Below, in pieces: positions 12,475 through 23,484 of a stretch of DNA of 64,000 nucleotides (the stretch's first letter is position 1; each line of letters starts with the position of its first letter). Source of the stretch: Lutjanus erythropterus (lineage: Eukaryota; Chordata; Actinopteri; Lutjaniformes; Lutjanidae); assembly GCA_020091685.1 (NCBI GenBank), contig CM034608.1, forward strand, positions 11,613,046-11,677,045. The letters run 5' to 3'. Position numbers and translations under genes: made by a program. The notes under the pieces are model-generated. The model was given only the letters and a program-made list of their open reading frames with translations. It searched no databases and was not told where the DNA came from.

Positions 12475-13689
12475 GGTCCACCTCCAGAAATCATGCTACA
12501 GGGTTACCTACAGCATCATGTGGGCTCTGATCAAACTGCAGACAAATTAGGAATGACTAATTTGTTTTGTTGAATGAATCTAGATGAAACATAAAGGCTG
12601 CCTGGATTATGTTCACTTGCAATTCCTGTATGTTATGAAGAACAACGACCATAGCAGATCACACTCCTAAGCCACACTATATCAAGCTGAAATAGTTTTA
12701 CGGTGGAAAATTAAGTTATGAATTAATAAAAGAAAATGTTTAAAAGGTTGTGCTCTAGTAACACTGAGGCCTACATTGAAAGGATGCAGTATTAAAAACA
12801 CACAACCCAGGCTTTGATTTCTTTTTAATGTAGAATTCCACTGAGAACATCATAACACCAAATTTATTCATAAAACACAGTTATGAAAATGTACGCATGC
12901 ACTGGCTGACACATCATCTGAATAAAGTATCACATTTCACAGCTTTTTATTTCACAGCTGAGATCAAACTCCATTCAGACACAGCTCATTTCTGTTGCAG
13001 AGGTGAACAACTCAGCAGATAAACACCTACTGATGGAGGTACTCAAGCAGCTATACATTATATTGAGACTGGTACGACTGCAGATAAACAGCTGCAGAGA
13101 TGAATAAGCAGAAAGGCTGCAGGTATTTAGATTGACAACATGATTGATTCACCCAAGTGTAGGTAGCAGCAGTGCCGAGCAACCCCACTCTGTCCTGTCT
13201 CACTTCATCGAAAGATGACATTCTTGACATTTTGTGTAAAAAGCCTCAGTCTAGTCTTCAGCCTTGACGGCAAGAAATGTGTTCTCACTTTTTGAGATGA
13301 TACAGATCCATGTTTTTCCTTTGTAAATTTGTTTTTCAGGAGGAGCCTGAGCTCAGGTTATTGTGACTTTATCTGTTAGGAAGGGTCACACACACATTAA
13401 GTTCAGTTGGTCGTCAGTGTTTAAATCTGTACTAATTAATATTTTTATATTAACATTAGGTAATTTACCATGTGTGATGACAAAGGTTTTGCTAGAACCA
13501 TTGGAGAACTTGCACCCAACTCTCAGTTTTAAAGAGCATTTTAGCATCTTTTAGCTCATTGTTTAAATTTTCATGGCCCATGACGGTGCTGTTTTGGTTC
13601 ATTCCCTTTGCGCTCATCAACCTTTTTCCAAGCACCTGTTTTCAACAAAAAAAACTTTGATTAACTGACTGTATGCCACCTGCCCAGCA
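12475..13689. other. Unclassified non-coding DNA
   Basis: No gene and no repeat family recognised. The frame at 13363-13554 has no domain. Confidence 0.55.
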
Positions 13690-14107
13690 CTAAATGACAG
13701 AAAGAAGAAGTTAATGACTTCCTGGTGAATATATTGGATCGAGTAGCCTCTAAAGAGCCAGATAGTTCCCTAGGGAGCTGGTGAACACCAAAACAGAGCA
13801 GAAAGGAGAGTGCATGTTGGACTCAGGTGGCCAGAAAGACAACTCCAAATGAATACTATGTTGCTTCCTGTCTGCTGAATCTTTAAGTAAGACTAGTTAG
13901 GGGGATCCATCCTCTGTGACTCTCACTGAAGTTTCTTCCATTATTTTTCCATATTAAAAGGCTTTGCTGTTGGGGAGTTTTTCCTTATTCTTTCAAGAGT
14001 CTACGGGAGCGAGGGTGTCACACGCTGTATTGATTGTAAAGCCCCTTGAGCCAAAGTGTGATTTGTGATAGTGGGCTATACCAATAAAATGTGACTTGAC
14101 TTGACTT
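13690..14107 (+). mobile_element. LINE 3' end, likely L2/Maui type, 5' truncated
   Basis: The copy carries the typical order of a fish LINE 3' untranslated region: GGCTTTGCTGTTGGGGAG, TTTTTCCTTATTCTTTC, a GAGGGTGTCACACGCTGTA stretch, TGTAAAGCCCCTTGAG, GTGATTTGTGATAGTGGGC, then TATACCAATAAAATG and a tail of about three TGACT units (14091-14107). Polyadenylation-like AATAAA followed by pentamer units fits target-primed insertion of a LINE RNA. No reverse-transcriptase frame remains. The clade is recalled, not tested. Confidence 0.75.
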
Positions 14108-14244
14108 TATAGCTCTTTATGTTGCCCCCTAAGTGGCCAAATCATCACCTGACACTGCTTTAATTTTTAGTGCAAACTCTTAGAATAAAGTATAGGATTG
14201 TTCTGCCTTGTCTGTTTGTTGACTTTTAAAATTAACTGAATATG

Positions 14245-14291
14245 TGGCCCAATAACTCAGTTGGTAGAGCACACACCCCATATACAGAGGC
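14245..14291 (+). mobile_element. tRNA-derived SINE, left part (interrupted)
   Basis: ATAACTCAGTTGGTAGAGCA is a good RNA polymerase III box A, followed by CACACCCCATATACAGAGGC, as in common fish tRNA-headed SINEs. The copy stops where the element at 14295 begins; its downstream part resumes at 15741. It is not a functional tRNA: no second promoter box or acceptor stem follows. Confidence 0.65.
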
Positions 14292-15740
14292 TAACAGCCC
14301 TATCTTATGCTGATCTAAAGCGGAAGTGGAAAGCATGAGGCGCAATGGATTTAATTCATTCAAGGTGTGTTCAAATCCAGCTTTGTCATTTATGCCAGGG
14401 GCATAGGGGTGTCCTTGTCCTGTCCTGCCCCCTGCACCAGCAGCTCACAGTGGCATCCACCTGTCAGCTGTGCCCAGGTACCATCAGGCACCTTGATGAA
14501 TTCACAGGTGAGTTTAGGCCAAGCGTGCAATAAACCACTCAGAAAGTCAACTCTCATCACCTTTAAGAAGCAGGTGCACCAGGAGTGCAAGTAGTGGCAG
14601 CATAACAGTGGATTTACCAGGCGGAAACAAAGAGGAAAGATTTTTACAGCGAGGAAACAGATCTCCCGGTTCAAGTTAAAGCACGAGAGAGTGCATGGAG
14701 ATGACAGATATCCAAAGCATGTGAAAATAGTTTATTTTACAATAACACCTGCAAAAAGTCATACAATGCATGAACTGTAAATGTCATGCAGATATGTAAC
14801 TAATTATGTTTTACACTAAACCACCTTGAAATTATATTTTATAATTCATAATTATCATCATCATTATTATGAACGCAGCTCCGCTGGCTGAAGCTCCTGA
14901 AGAAGGAGGAGGGGAGGAGGAGAGACTCGCCGTGACGCTCCATCTCAACCAGGCTGTACACCCACCTGAGACAGATTGAGGTGCAGCTTCAACCCATGCG
15001 CAAAATTACACACAGTTTATCCACCGAGCATCAGACTCTGACAGAAATACACATACTATTTTTTCCCCGGGTCAGACTAGTTTCATGGTCAGATATAACG
15101 ATATAAGATCATAATTTGTTCGAACCTTGTTTTTCTGGATCACAATAAACACGCGGACACAAACACTACAGATGCTTCAGCTGTCATGTGACTGATCTGC
15201 TAAACAAGCTCTGACAGCTGTGGCTTTATAATTGTAATAATACTTCTTTATTCCTTAGTTGGTGAGAATAATTTTACACACACACGTGTGCATGCTGTTT
15301 AACATTAATGAAAGGTGTTTTCATTAACACTTTACTAATCGGCACTCCTGGGGAAAAGACTGAACACAAATGAAAGTGTTTTGTCATTGTGGAGACGTGC
15401 ATGTGTGCCCTGGCCAAATGCGCTGGGTGATGTGTTGTGCAAACAGACCGATAGCACCACAGACTTTGTGCTTCGACCAGATTTTAGCTGATCTAAGGCG
15501 CATGTGGTTTTTACTCCAATGACCCAAGCACAAGATAGCAAATACGGCTGGCCATGCCTTTGTTTTTGCCTTCATTTTAGACCTACTGCACATGGGTACA
15601 CAGATCAGGCACACGTACATTTGCTTTCTTGCAGAGGTGGCAAAAATGACAACTGCACTGGTGTAAGATAGCAAATCCACCTGCGCTAACTGCGCCACCA
15701 GTGCAGCGGCTTTGCGCCAGGTGTAAGATGAGGCCCCTAA
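14292..15740 (+). mobile_element. Harbinger-like non-autonomous DNA transposon inserted in a SINE
   Basis: The left end (AGCCCTATCTTATGCTGATC then TAAAGCGG) is matched by the reverse complement of the right end (GGGGCCTCATCTTACACCTG then GCGCAAAGC), an imperfect inverted repeat of about 30 bp. The element spans about 14295-15737 (1443 bp) and is flanked by TAA at 14292-14294 and 15738-15740, a 3 bp duplication of the TWA type expected of PIF/Harbinger. The right arm is rich in GCGCC/GCGC words, as in a well-known fish family. The interior has a GA-rich, more GC-rich patch at 14876-14960 and no transposase frame that I recognise. Confidence 0.65.
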
Positions 15741-15835
15741 GAGTCCTCAGACCCCTGTGTTCCCCCTGCCTCTCCCCCACTACCTGTCTGTCTAAAGCTG
15801 ACCTGTCTGAAAAGCTCCAAAAGTAATCTTTAAAC
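15741..15835 (+). mobile_element. tRNA-derived SINE, right part (interrupted)
   Basis: GAGTCCTCAGACC is followed by a CT-rich segment (CCCCCTGCCTCTCCCCCAC), CTGTCTGTCTAAAGC, then AAAAGCTCCAAAAGTAATCT and TTAAA. This matches the usual tail of the same SINE whose box A is at 14251. Deleting 14292-15737 would join the two pieces into one SINE. Box B has decayed or been lost. Confidence 0.6.
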
Positions 15836-16947
15836 AGACAAAACAAACTTGCATGTCCATTTTGATTAGAAAAAGTTTAAAGATACACTGAACTCTTCTC
15901 TTTAGTCCACATTTATATATCCATTTTAGCCCACAGCACCTTAAAAATGTTATAGACCATTTAATGCAAATGTTGGTTTCAAGTCATTATATTACACTAT
16001 AATATAACTTAAATTCCCAACCTAACTTAACACCTCACCAGGACTTGCTGTGGTAATTGAGATGTATCACAAATGTCATGCTGTCACAAGCTTGTACTGA
16101 TTAAAATGTACCACCTGAAGTGTCAAATGGATATTTTAATTATTTATTTTAAATGCAATTTGCATGTGGAAGTATTATTATAAGTATAATTCATGCTCAG
16201 GCTGAGGCCATTATGGGAATAGAGTTCAGGAACCTGACCCAAACCTCACAGGTCCAGGACTTCTTTGTGTAAAACTCTGCGCTCAGGTCAGAATTGGATG
16301 GAATAATTTTCACATTTACTTAATTTAAAAAAAATCTTTCTGCCTCTGCTAGTTGTTTGGGTCACTGCATGTCATGTGTTGCAAGTAGATACACAATATC
16401 CACTTTTTTTTTCTTTTGCTAATTTACAAAATTAGTTAGTTTTATATCTCAATGTGTTCAAGAATTCACAGAATTAAAAAAGGCACATTAAATGCTTTCA
16501 GTGACCAGTTATGTTTAAATATCACCAGGCCAATCACAACACATCAGGTAGAGACAAAAGGGTTTTGACACTGTTTTTGAAGTGAAAAAGTGGTGTGAGC
16601 CTTGTGCCAGTAAAACTCCAAAGCACGATGAGGAAATACATTTGGAGTCATAATGACATAATTGCTTTTATTCCCTTTTTTGGTCATATTACTTTTTCAT
16701 TTATTTGGGAAGGTAGATATCAGAATCAGAATTGGGCCTTAAGTTTTAATAAGGTTGAGAACCGCTGCCTTCAAGGGCATCACAGTTGTGCTGTTTGGAA
16801 ACAGTTTGGACTGTTGTCAAGAACAGCTGGGGAAGATATTTTGAATTTAGCAGATGTTTATTTGAGCAATATTGGTAAAAGTTTTTAGTTTTTCTGAATA
16901 TAGTTTCCTTGCTCTGTGTGTGTGCGTACCTCAATGTCACTGGGGGA
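15836..16947. other. Unclassified non-coding DNA
   Basis: AT-rich, with no gene or known repeat. The frame at 16595-16888 has no domain. Confidence 0.55.
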
Positions 16948-16997
16948 GTGTGTGTGTGTGTGTGTGAGAGAGAGACTGTGTGAGAGAGAGTGTGTCT
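16948..16997. repeat. (GT)n then (GA)n compound microsatellite
   Basis: GT units run to 16966 and GA units follow to 16974, then an imperfect CTGTGTGAGAGAGAG run. Confidence 0.9.
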
Positions 16998-17139
16998 ATG
17001 ACCACAGTTGGCTTCCTCCTCTCTCCCCAAAGTGCTGTTAAAAGAGAACCACTCTGCAGAAAGTGATTCATGTTCAATTTCACCACGAGTCCAACCATGA
17101 TCCCTGCCTCCTCTTTTACGTTCACCAGTATAAAGTAAA

Positions 17140-17416
17140 AAAAAAAAAAAAAGATTATAATAAACTGCTCTTTAAATATTACGTCTCAGCAGAACAAAAG
17201 AGTTTTTATCAGCTGCTAAATTATGCATTTATATGGGAGAAGAGCTTCGCAGGTCAGTGTAAAGTTGAGGGAAAATGGGAAATTAATTTGTGTGTCGATT
17301 CAGGGAGGCTGTCACAGTAGGTGTTTGTATGTTTTTATCCTTCCGTTTTCATTTTATTACGATTGGGTTCATTACTGTTGTGATGCATTGAGCAGAAATA
17401 GAAAGAGGTGAGGATG
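17140..17416. other. Unique segment after an A-run, possible conserved non-coding element
   Basis: After an A-run at 17138-17152, complex sequence with TTATGCATTTATATGGG and GGAAATTAATTTGTG words shows no repeat match that I know. The frames are not convincing as exons. Confidence 0.2.
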
Positions 17417-18004
17417 CACTCTTAGAAATAAAGGTGCTGACTAGAACCAGAATTTTTCAGCAGGTTCCACTTGGAATCCTTTCAGAGGGCTCTACCTAGA
17501 ACCCAACCCAACATTAAGGGTTTTACCTAGAACCACTATGAGAGGTTCTAAAGGAGTACCCTTCTATGGTCTAATGGTTCTACCCAGAACCAACCCAGGT
17601 ACCAAGAATCCTGTTTTATATTCCAAGGGTTTAATCTAGAAACCACACGGGGGGTTCTATTGAAAATCCTTTGATATTCCAATGATTTCATCTAGTCCCA
17701 ACCAGGGGGTTCTATTAAGAACCCTTTTATATTCTAATGTTTTCTTTATGTAGAACCCACCCAGCAGTTCTACCAAGAACCCTTTCATATTATGGTGCAA
17801 AGAAACCATTACAAAAGAGGTATTCAAGGATTTCAACAATCCTCTTTCTTCTTAAGAGGGTTCTTTAGATGAGAAGGGTTCTTAATGGAACCTTTGGCCT
17901 TACAGTGCTTGACATACCCTTCAAAAAAGGGTTCTTCAGAGGCAAGTGGGTAGAACTCCAATCCTTCAAGAAGAACCCTTGTCAAATCCTTATTTGTAAA
18001 AGTG
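17417..18004. mobile_element. MITE with internal GGTTCT/AGAACC subrepeats
   Basis: The left terminus CACTCTTAGAAATAAAGG matches the reverse complement of the right terminus, CACTTTTACAAATAAGG. Inside, GGTTCTA, AGAACC and AACCCACCCAG words recur with a period of about 60-65 bp from 17530 to 17795, and the right half carries the same words inverted. Both the CACTCTTA(A/G)AAATAAAGG end and the GGTTCT interior are hallmarks of a widespread fish MITE. No coding capacity; the antisense frames at 17657-17839 and 17833-18060 are by-products. No target-site duplication is evident. Confidence 0.75.
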
Positions 18005-18679
18005 TAAGAGCAGTGGAGGAGAGATGGGGAGGATGGGACTGAGGACTGAGGGTGAAACACCGGGCCACATCATCAGTCTGTAAACCAGCCTGTAAATGAG
18101 TCTCCGTCTTTTAGCAGAGTGTCTGAAAGCCATTCAGTCAGGATAAGTTACCTTGGTCTCGACATTAACCTGAAGTAGTTATTCAGTCAAACACAGCAAC
18201 ATCTGGACGAAAAGTGTTCAGCTGCTTTATTATTCAGCTGCCAGTAGGCAAATCAGCCCACCACTCTGTCATTCAGCCAGTTAGCCTGTACAGTAAGTTA
18301 GTCAACCAGTCAGTTATCCAGTCCATTAAATCAGATTGGAGCCGTCTAGTTAAATAGCTCTCTTCACACCTCATTTCTCTCCTCACTTGCTTTTCTCTCA
18401 TTTGGAGGCAAAGGGGAGACAGAGCCAGTGGAATTGGATCATTAAAATTGAAAAGAAGGTGGAGAAAAATTAGAGGTGTGTTTTCATGTTTGAGATTATT
18501 CTGAAGGTGTTGTCATTGTTCTCCTTTTCCTTTAATTTCAAAAAGCTCATTCTGCACTCTCCTTTGTCTCCTTTCTCCCTCCTTCTCCTTAGGTTTTGTG
18601 CTTTTCTTCTTTGCTCGCCTTTGTTCCGCAGTCTTCTCACACCTTGATTCTCAGGTCACAAATATATTGTATTTTGCTT
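18005..18679. other. Unclassified non-coding DNA, CAGT-rich then CT-rich
   Basis: An irregular run of CAGTCA/CAGCCA/CAGTTA words spans about 18280-18330. A pyrimidine-rich block with a purine patch follows to 18620. No gene seen. Confidence 0.55.
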
Positions 18680-18860
18680 CTGTCTAGACATGGCTGTTGG
18701 ACACCAGACAGCTAATTTGAATTGTATTTGCATTTATTGGCAAATCCGAGTTAAACAAAGCTGTGTAATAAATGGAAAATGATCTTGGCTAATCCAAAAA
18801 TCATCTTTCATTTGCACAAGACACAGTTTTTCATTGATTATTACAGCTCTCCTCCACCTG
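18680..18860. other. Candidate conserved non-coding element
   Basis: Complex AT-rich sequence without repeat signature. It carries an octamer ATTTGCAT (18726-18733), a TAATCC paired-type homeodomain core (18790-18795), GAGTTAAACAAAGC (Sox/Fox-like) and TTGATTATTACAGC. Dense developmental transcription-factor words in unique DNA are the look of a vertebrate enhancer. This is inference from texture, with no cross-species evidence. Confidence 0.3.
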
Positions 18861-20068
18861 AGAATAAGGACCTTTCAACATTTTATAGATGTTTAAATAA
18901 GTTAGATGCAGCATAAACAGACTTCATAATGTTTTTGTCTATTTAGATTTTGAAAAGCAGTTTTAAGGAGCTTTTGTAGATAACAAAACGTATTTTGTGT
19001 CACCCTGCAGGGAAATACTTCCCTCTCCAATAGATTTATTGTTTGTATGTTTACAGCTTTATTCATTTAATAAACAAGACAAGACAATATAAAAAATCCA
19101 CCGTGTAATATGGTCCAGTTGACAGCGATTTTACCAAACTACTTCCACCACACTGGGATAAGACAATACATCACATTTCAATGTGTCCTGTTAAAATGTT
19201 TTTAAGACAATGAATGGATATTAGCTGCACTGATAGACATTATCATGAGCTATGGTTTAAGTGTTATACAAGCAGCTCTCAAGCCTCTACAAGATATAAT
19301 AATTCCAGTCCAAGCATATAAAAGTGCATTGTTCTAGTTGTAATCAGGACATTATATATGCTATAATTGCACAGCTTGCAAAACCAAACAGCTGAGAAAG
19401 TGTCTGAGAACAATAAAGGCTTTATTGAAAAGCTTTTACTCAAAACATGAGCATTGCTGTTATATTCCTTGAAACAAAAGTGCATCTATCCACATTTCTT
19501 CTCTCTTTTTTACATGTAGCCAGCCGTTTCAGCTGTCAGTTGTTTCACCCTTTGTCTTCAGATATTTGTCTCACCCACATATTGTTGTTTTAGTGTGTAG
19601 TATTAAAGATTTATCCCATATGTGTATATGTATCTGCCACCTAACATGCAAAGTAAAAAAGAGTTTGGCTTTCTCTTTTGTTTTTTTGCTTTTTTTTTTC
19701 CATGTGTCATGTTCAATATCACAAATGCTGAGACTCAACTCATGTCTGTGTAGGAGACCAGAGAGAAAGATGTTTTTAAAAGTGTAGGTTTGTAGCCTCT
19801 AACTGAATCTCTGTGGTTTCGAGTTCAGTTTCTGTCCTACATTCCTGTTTGTACTTTTGGGTATCTGCTTTATTTTACTGTTTCATGTTCACTTTCAGCT
19901 GTGTAGGAGTCGTGTTACTTTACTGCTGATAAAAACCCAACATATCTTGAGTTTGCTGTTTCATAATAAAAGGTTTTAAATAAAAAAAAATCAAGGGACT
20001 TTTATTGTGAAGAATTCATTGGATTAAATGTGTTTATCCACCGTTTTTGCTGCTGCTTGACCCAAGAC
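18861..20068. other. Unclassified non-coding DNA
   Basis: No gene or recognised repeat. Frames at 19279-19485 (minus) and 19566-19787 (plus) lack domains. TA-rich around 19355-19365. Confidence 0.55.
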
Positions 20069-20091
20069 AAGGTGTGTTAAATACACACCTT
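20069..20091. repeat. Short perfect hairpin, 9 bp arms
   Basis: AAGGTGTGT and ACACACCTT flank a TAAAT loop. No T-run follows and no gene lies nearby, so I do not call it a terminator. Confidence 0.6.
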
Positions 20092-20289
20092 CAGGAGGTA
20101 AAGGGGCAAAATTGTCCACCCGTGTGTCATGTTTCCATCACTGATGATCAAAGCTGCAGCAGTAACCCCTGCAGTCATTTGACCCAGTGAATGAATGCCA
20201 ATTGCACTGTTTCTGAAGACAAAAGCCAGATCTTAAGGTTTTTTTTGTCCAATCTAAAAGGGGCCATAGAAAAAAAACAACCATTCTTG

Positions 20290-20336
20290 CACACATTCAC
20301 ACCTATACGTAATTTAGAGTCACCAATTAACTTGTA
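20290..20336. mobile_element. Fragment of the LINE-tail repeat found at 37.1 kb
   Basis: CACATTCACACCTATACG then TAATTTAGAGTCACCAATTA matches CACATTCACACCTACGGG then CAATTTAGAGTCTCCAATTA at about 37224-37260. Only about 47 bp survives. Confidence 0.65.
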
Positions 20337-20569
20337 AAATCTAATACAATCATGTAAGCATTGAAACTGGCATCACTGTAGCTGCCATTTGCCCAGCTGA
20401 ACATATGATTTGTATGAACCAAAAATTGATACTTTGAGTACAAAGCAATCAATCAAAAACAAGCTACACTCTTTTATTCAAGTAATCCTTTTATTTTTTT
20501 TTATCATTATTGCAGTGTTTTACTCACTCTCCCTTTATCATTTATCCCGTTATCTCTCCTTCTATACTT

Positions 20570-21175
20570 TCTCCTCTCTGCTCCTCTCCTCTCCTCTCCA
20601 TATGGTTTCATAGTTCTCCATAGAGGATGCAGCACTATGCACTAATGCCTTCTTGTCAAAGCAAGAAGTGTGTGTGCATTAATTACTGTATGTTTATATG
20701 TGTACGTGCATCCTGGCAGTATATCTTTAGCGTCTAAATGGGACAGACTTGCAGATATGCAGGAAGAATATAAATCTTAATCACTATTCCCTCTGCACCT
20801 GTAGTACACACACACACACACACACACACACGATATGCATATATTACATGCATACATGCAATAAATTCTCCACTCACGCATGCAGCACACACCCACAACC
20901 AGAGGGCATTTTACCCCTCTTCTCAGTATAACTATGATTATCTTTCCATCAATCGACTGCATCTCAACCTCTCCTGTCTTCTTCAAATTGGCTCACTGAC
21001 TTAATGATTTTCTTTAAAAAACATTGCATACGCCACAAATATCCCATGATGCCTCTGTCTATCTACTTTGTTTTCTCCTCTCTGCTCATCTCCTTGTTTC
21101 TTTACACATTCATCTGAGACTCTCCGCAGAGAATATAGCGCACACAGATGCCTTCACCTTGTCACAATGATTGTC
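20570..21175. repeat. Degenerate duplication (20570-20660 and 21071-21170)
   Basis: Both segments start with TTTCTCCTCTCTGCTC, have CTCC-AGAG in the middle (CTCCATAGAGGATGCAGC versus CTCCGCAGAGAATATAGC) and continue through TGCCTTC and CTTGTCA, each followed by a GT-rich stretch. Spacing is about 500 bp. No coding frame spans them. May be an old segmental duplication or two copies of an unrecognised repeat. Confidence 0.45.
20806..20831. repeat. (CA)n microsatellite, 26 bp
   Basis: Uninterrupted CA dinucleotides, lying between the two halves of the duplication just described. Confidence 0.95.
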
Positions 21176-21784
21176 TCCTTGAGCATATAGAATGTGTGCG
21201 CGTGTGTGGTTTTGGGGGTCATATGTGTGTTTCATTTCTTTTTCTCTATTTCTTTCTTTCCTACCAGCCTCTCCTGATAGACTTCCATCCTTCATTTGCC
21301 CTCCAGTCACTTTTTCCCTGCCTTCTTTATAAAAAAATATATTCAATAGAACATCCAGATTACAGCCTAGGTTGAAAATGACCAGAATTATCCCGTAAAT
21401 TGCCCTAGCCAACTCTGCACCTTGGCAGCTCTAAACGATACTAAAGAGGTTAACAGTTTGAAACATTTCAATTTGAAAGCCTATACATCAAGTACTCTAA
21501 CCTCAGAAGCTGGATTTAGCAAGCCAAGCAAGCTGCTTTTAACCAAAGAATGTAAGGTGAAGGAGGAAAAAAGTACATTTAATAAATTTTGATAAGAGAT
21601 AAATCGAGTCAAGCTATCTTGGTGAACACAAGTTTGCACCAATAACTAATAAGAAACTGTCTTGACGGTGTTGACCTTTGAGGAGAGAGAAGAAGCCATC
21701 ATTTTAGCTGTGTTGCACCATCCAGTTCTGCACAACGTTGTCCTGCTGGAGTGTAAATTGCATCAAAAGAAAAAAAAAAAAAGA
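21176..21784. other. Unclassified non-coding DNA
   Basis: GT-rich at 21193-21210, then a CT-rich block to about 21320, then AT-rich text. No gene or repeat family recognised. Confidence 0.55.
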
Positions 21785-22115
21785 TGCTGCATAGTCTGCA
21801 GCAGGGCAGGAATCTTACACCAACCATTGATGGCAATGGCTGCCTTATGCCCAAACCTCCTGAAGGAGCACTGGGCTTTGAAGCCAATTTGACATAGTGG
21901 CAAAACTGTGTAATGACAACATCATATGATGATCTGCAGCCCAAACACACTTTCCCCCATAAACATTGTGAGAGAAATGGCTTTAAAATTATGGATACAT
22001 TTTTTTGAGCATCAAAACCCCCCCAATTTAATCCATTTGGTCTGACGTTTAGAGGAGCCACATGATTAAACTTTATCCCATTCATGTTAGTGGAGCCAAA
22101 ACCAGGAGTTAGCTG
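21785..22115 (+). repeat. Dispersed perciform-type repeat copy
   Basis: The run GGCAATGGCTGCCTTATGCC, CTTTGAAGCCAATTTGACAT, TGGCAAAACTGTGTAATGAC, AACACACTTTCCCCCATA and GGAGCCACATGATTAAACTT is one I recall as a high-copy repeat of spiny-rayed fishes. It accounts for the antisense 141-codon frame at 21699-22124, which is therefore not a gene. Class unknown; no terminal repeats found. Confidence 0.6.
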
Positions 22116-23484
22116 CTCGGCCAAAGGAAGTCTCTACTTGCTCTATGGAAGAACATGCAGTATTCCCGATACTGAGGGTGGCTTCATGCGCCACTGAGCA
22201 GCTTTCTGAGCCTTGATGCCTCACCTGCACTGCTCCAACTGATTAAGCCATTTTCTTCTCTGCCTCTTTCCTGTCAATGCAGGTGGCATTTTTTGTTGAG
22301 ATTCTGATTAGGCAACATCAAGTGAAATTCTGCACATGTAACTGGCGGTGGTTTCAATTTGGAGCCTATACAAATCACACAAAAGCAGGCTGCAGAATCA
22401 TAGCAGAGACAGAGCACTCAGGATGAATGCAAGAAATAGAGCATAAGAATATGGACAGAAGTGTTGACATTTCACCATGAAAACTAATGTTACAATTAAG
22501 TTTACACTGCAGACTGGAGACTCTGTTAACAGTGACATACACTGCTAGATTTGCATTATATGTGGTTCTCTTTATAAATGTTTAATTGTGCTGCTGTTCA
22601 TGCAAGTGTCTATTTTGCAAAAGTTTCTCATTATTCTGAGAATAATGACATCAGTATGGCCTCTGACTGACTTCTAGCATCCCTGTTGCTTATGATGAAA
22701 TTCCAGCTCTGATCTGTGGTTAGTCTTCTGTTTAGCAACCCAGCTAACTTGCTCACTGCAAGTACGCACAAACATTCCAGTGCCAGCCATCTTGCAAGGA
22801 CATGCATTTTGTTTGAAAGCTCTCCATTAATTAAGCCATGGTTACTGACTTAAGCAGATTAAGATTAAAGTTGTTCGTCTATAAGTGCAGTCTCTTACAC
22901 ATCAATTCACTTATTTTCTGTGGAATGCCAAGTGTATTTTATTAGTTGATCTTTTTTTCTTCAATCCTCTCCTTCCTCTTTCTGTTAGCTGTCTGTCCTT
23001 CCTTTAGATTTTTTTTCGAGACATTTCTCCATAACTATATCAATTCATCATGTGCCGTTCTGTTTCCTTTCCATCTAGCCTTTCGTGCAATTCTTGGCAA
23101 TTCTTCCCCACAGACATCCCTCCATAACTATAACAATGTATCTTTCTGTCCTTCCTCTTGCTATCATGTGTCCCTGCTGGTCCTTCTCTAACACCACGCT
23201 GCCCTTCTGTCCCTCCCCTGATCCAGTCTGTCTCTTTATCTCACTTTAATATCCGTCATTCCAAAGGCCCCCATCTGTCTCCAATGGAGGATAGACAGAG
23301 GAAAGAAAGAAACTGAGGTGTCAGAGGTTCAAAGAACTAACAGTGGTACCATTAGAAGAAAAAAAATATTGTAATCTTATTGTTATAACTTCAGGAATCT
23401 GTAAAGTAAATTTTATTTTTTCCTTGCATCTACTGATATATATCCAAATCTCACTGGTAATTTAGTACCAATCCACACTCATTT
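22116..23484. other. Unclassified non-coding DNA with pyrimidine-rich end
   Basis: 22200-22900 is complex unique sequence without a convincing frame. 22945-23290 is CT-rich low complexity and yields a spurious hydrophobic frame (22946-23191). Confidence 0.5.

Noticed and set aside
14245-14320. Possible tRNA gene at the ACTCAGTTGGTAGAGCA word
   Set aside because: The downstream text fits a fish SINE interrupted by a transposon, and no cloverleaf can be drawn.
20069-20091. Hairpin as transcription terminator
   Set aside because: No gene nearby, no T-run, and hairpin terminators do not apply to this kind of genome.
21699-22124. A 141-codon antisense frame
   Set aside because: It coincides with a high-copy perciform-type repeat and has an A-run inside.
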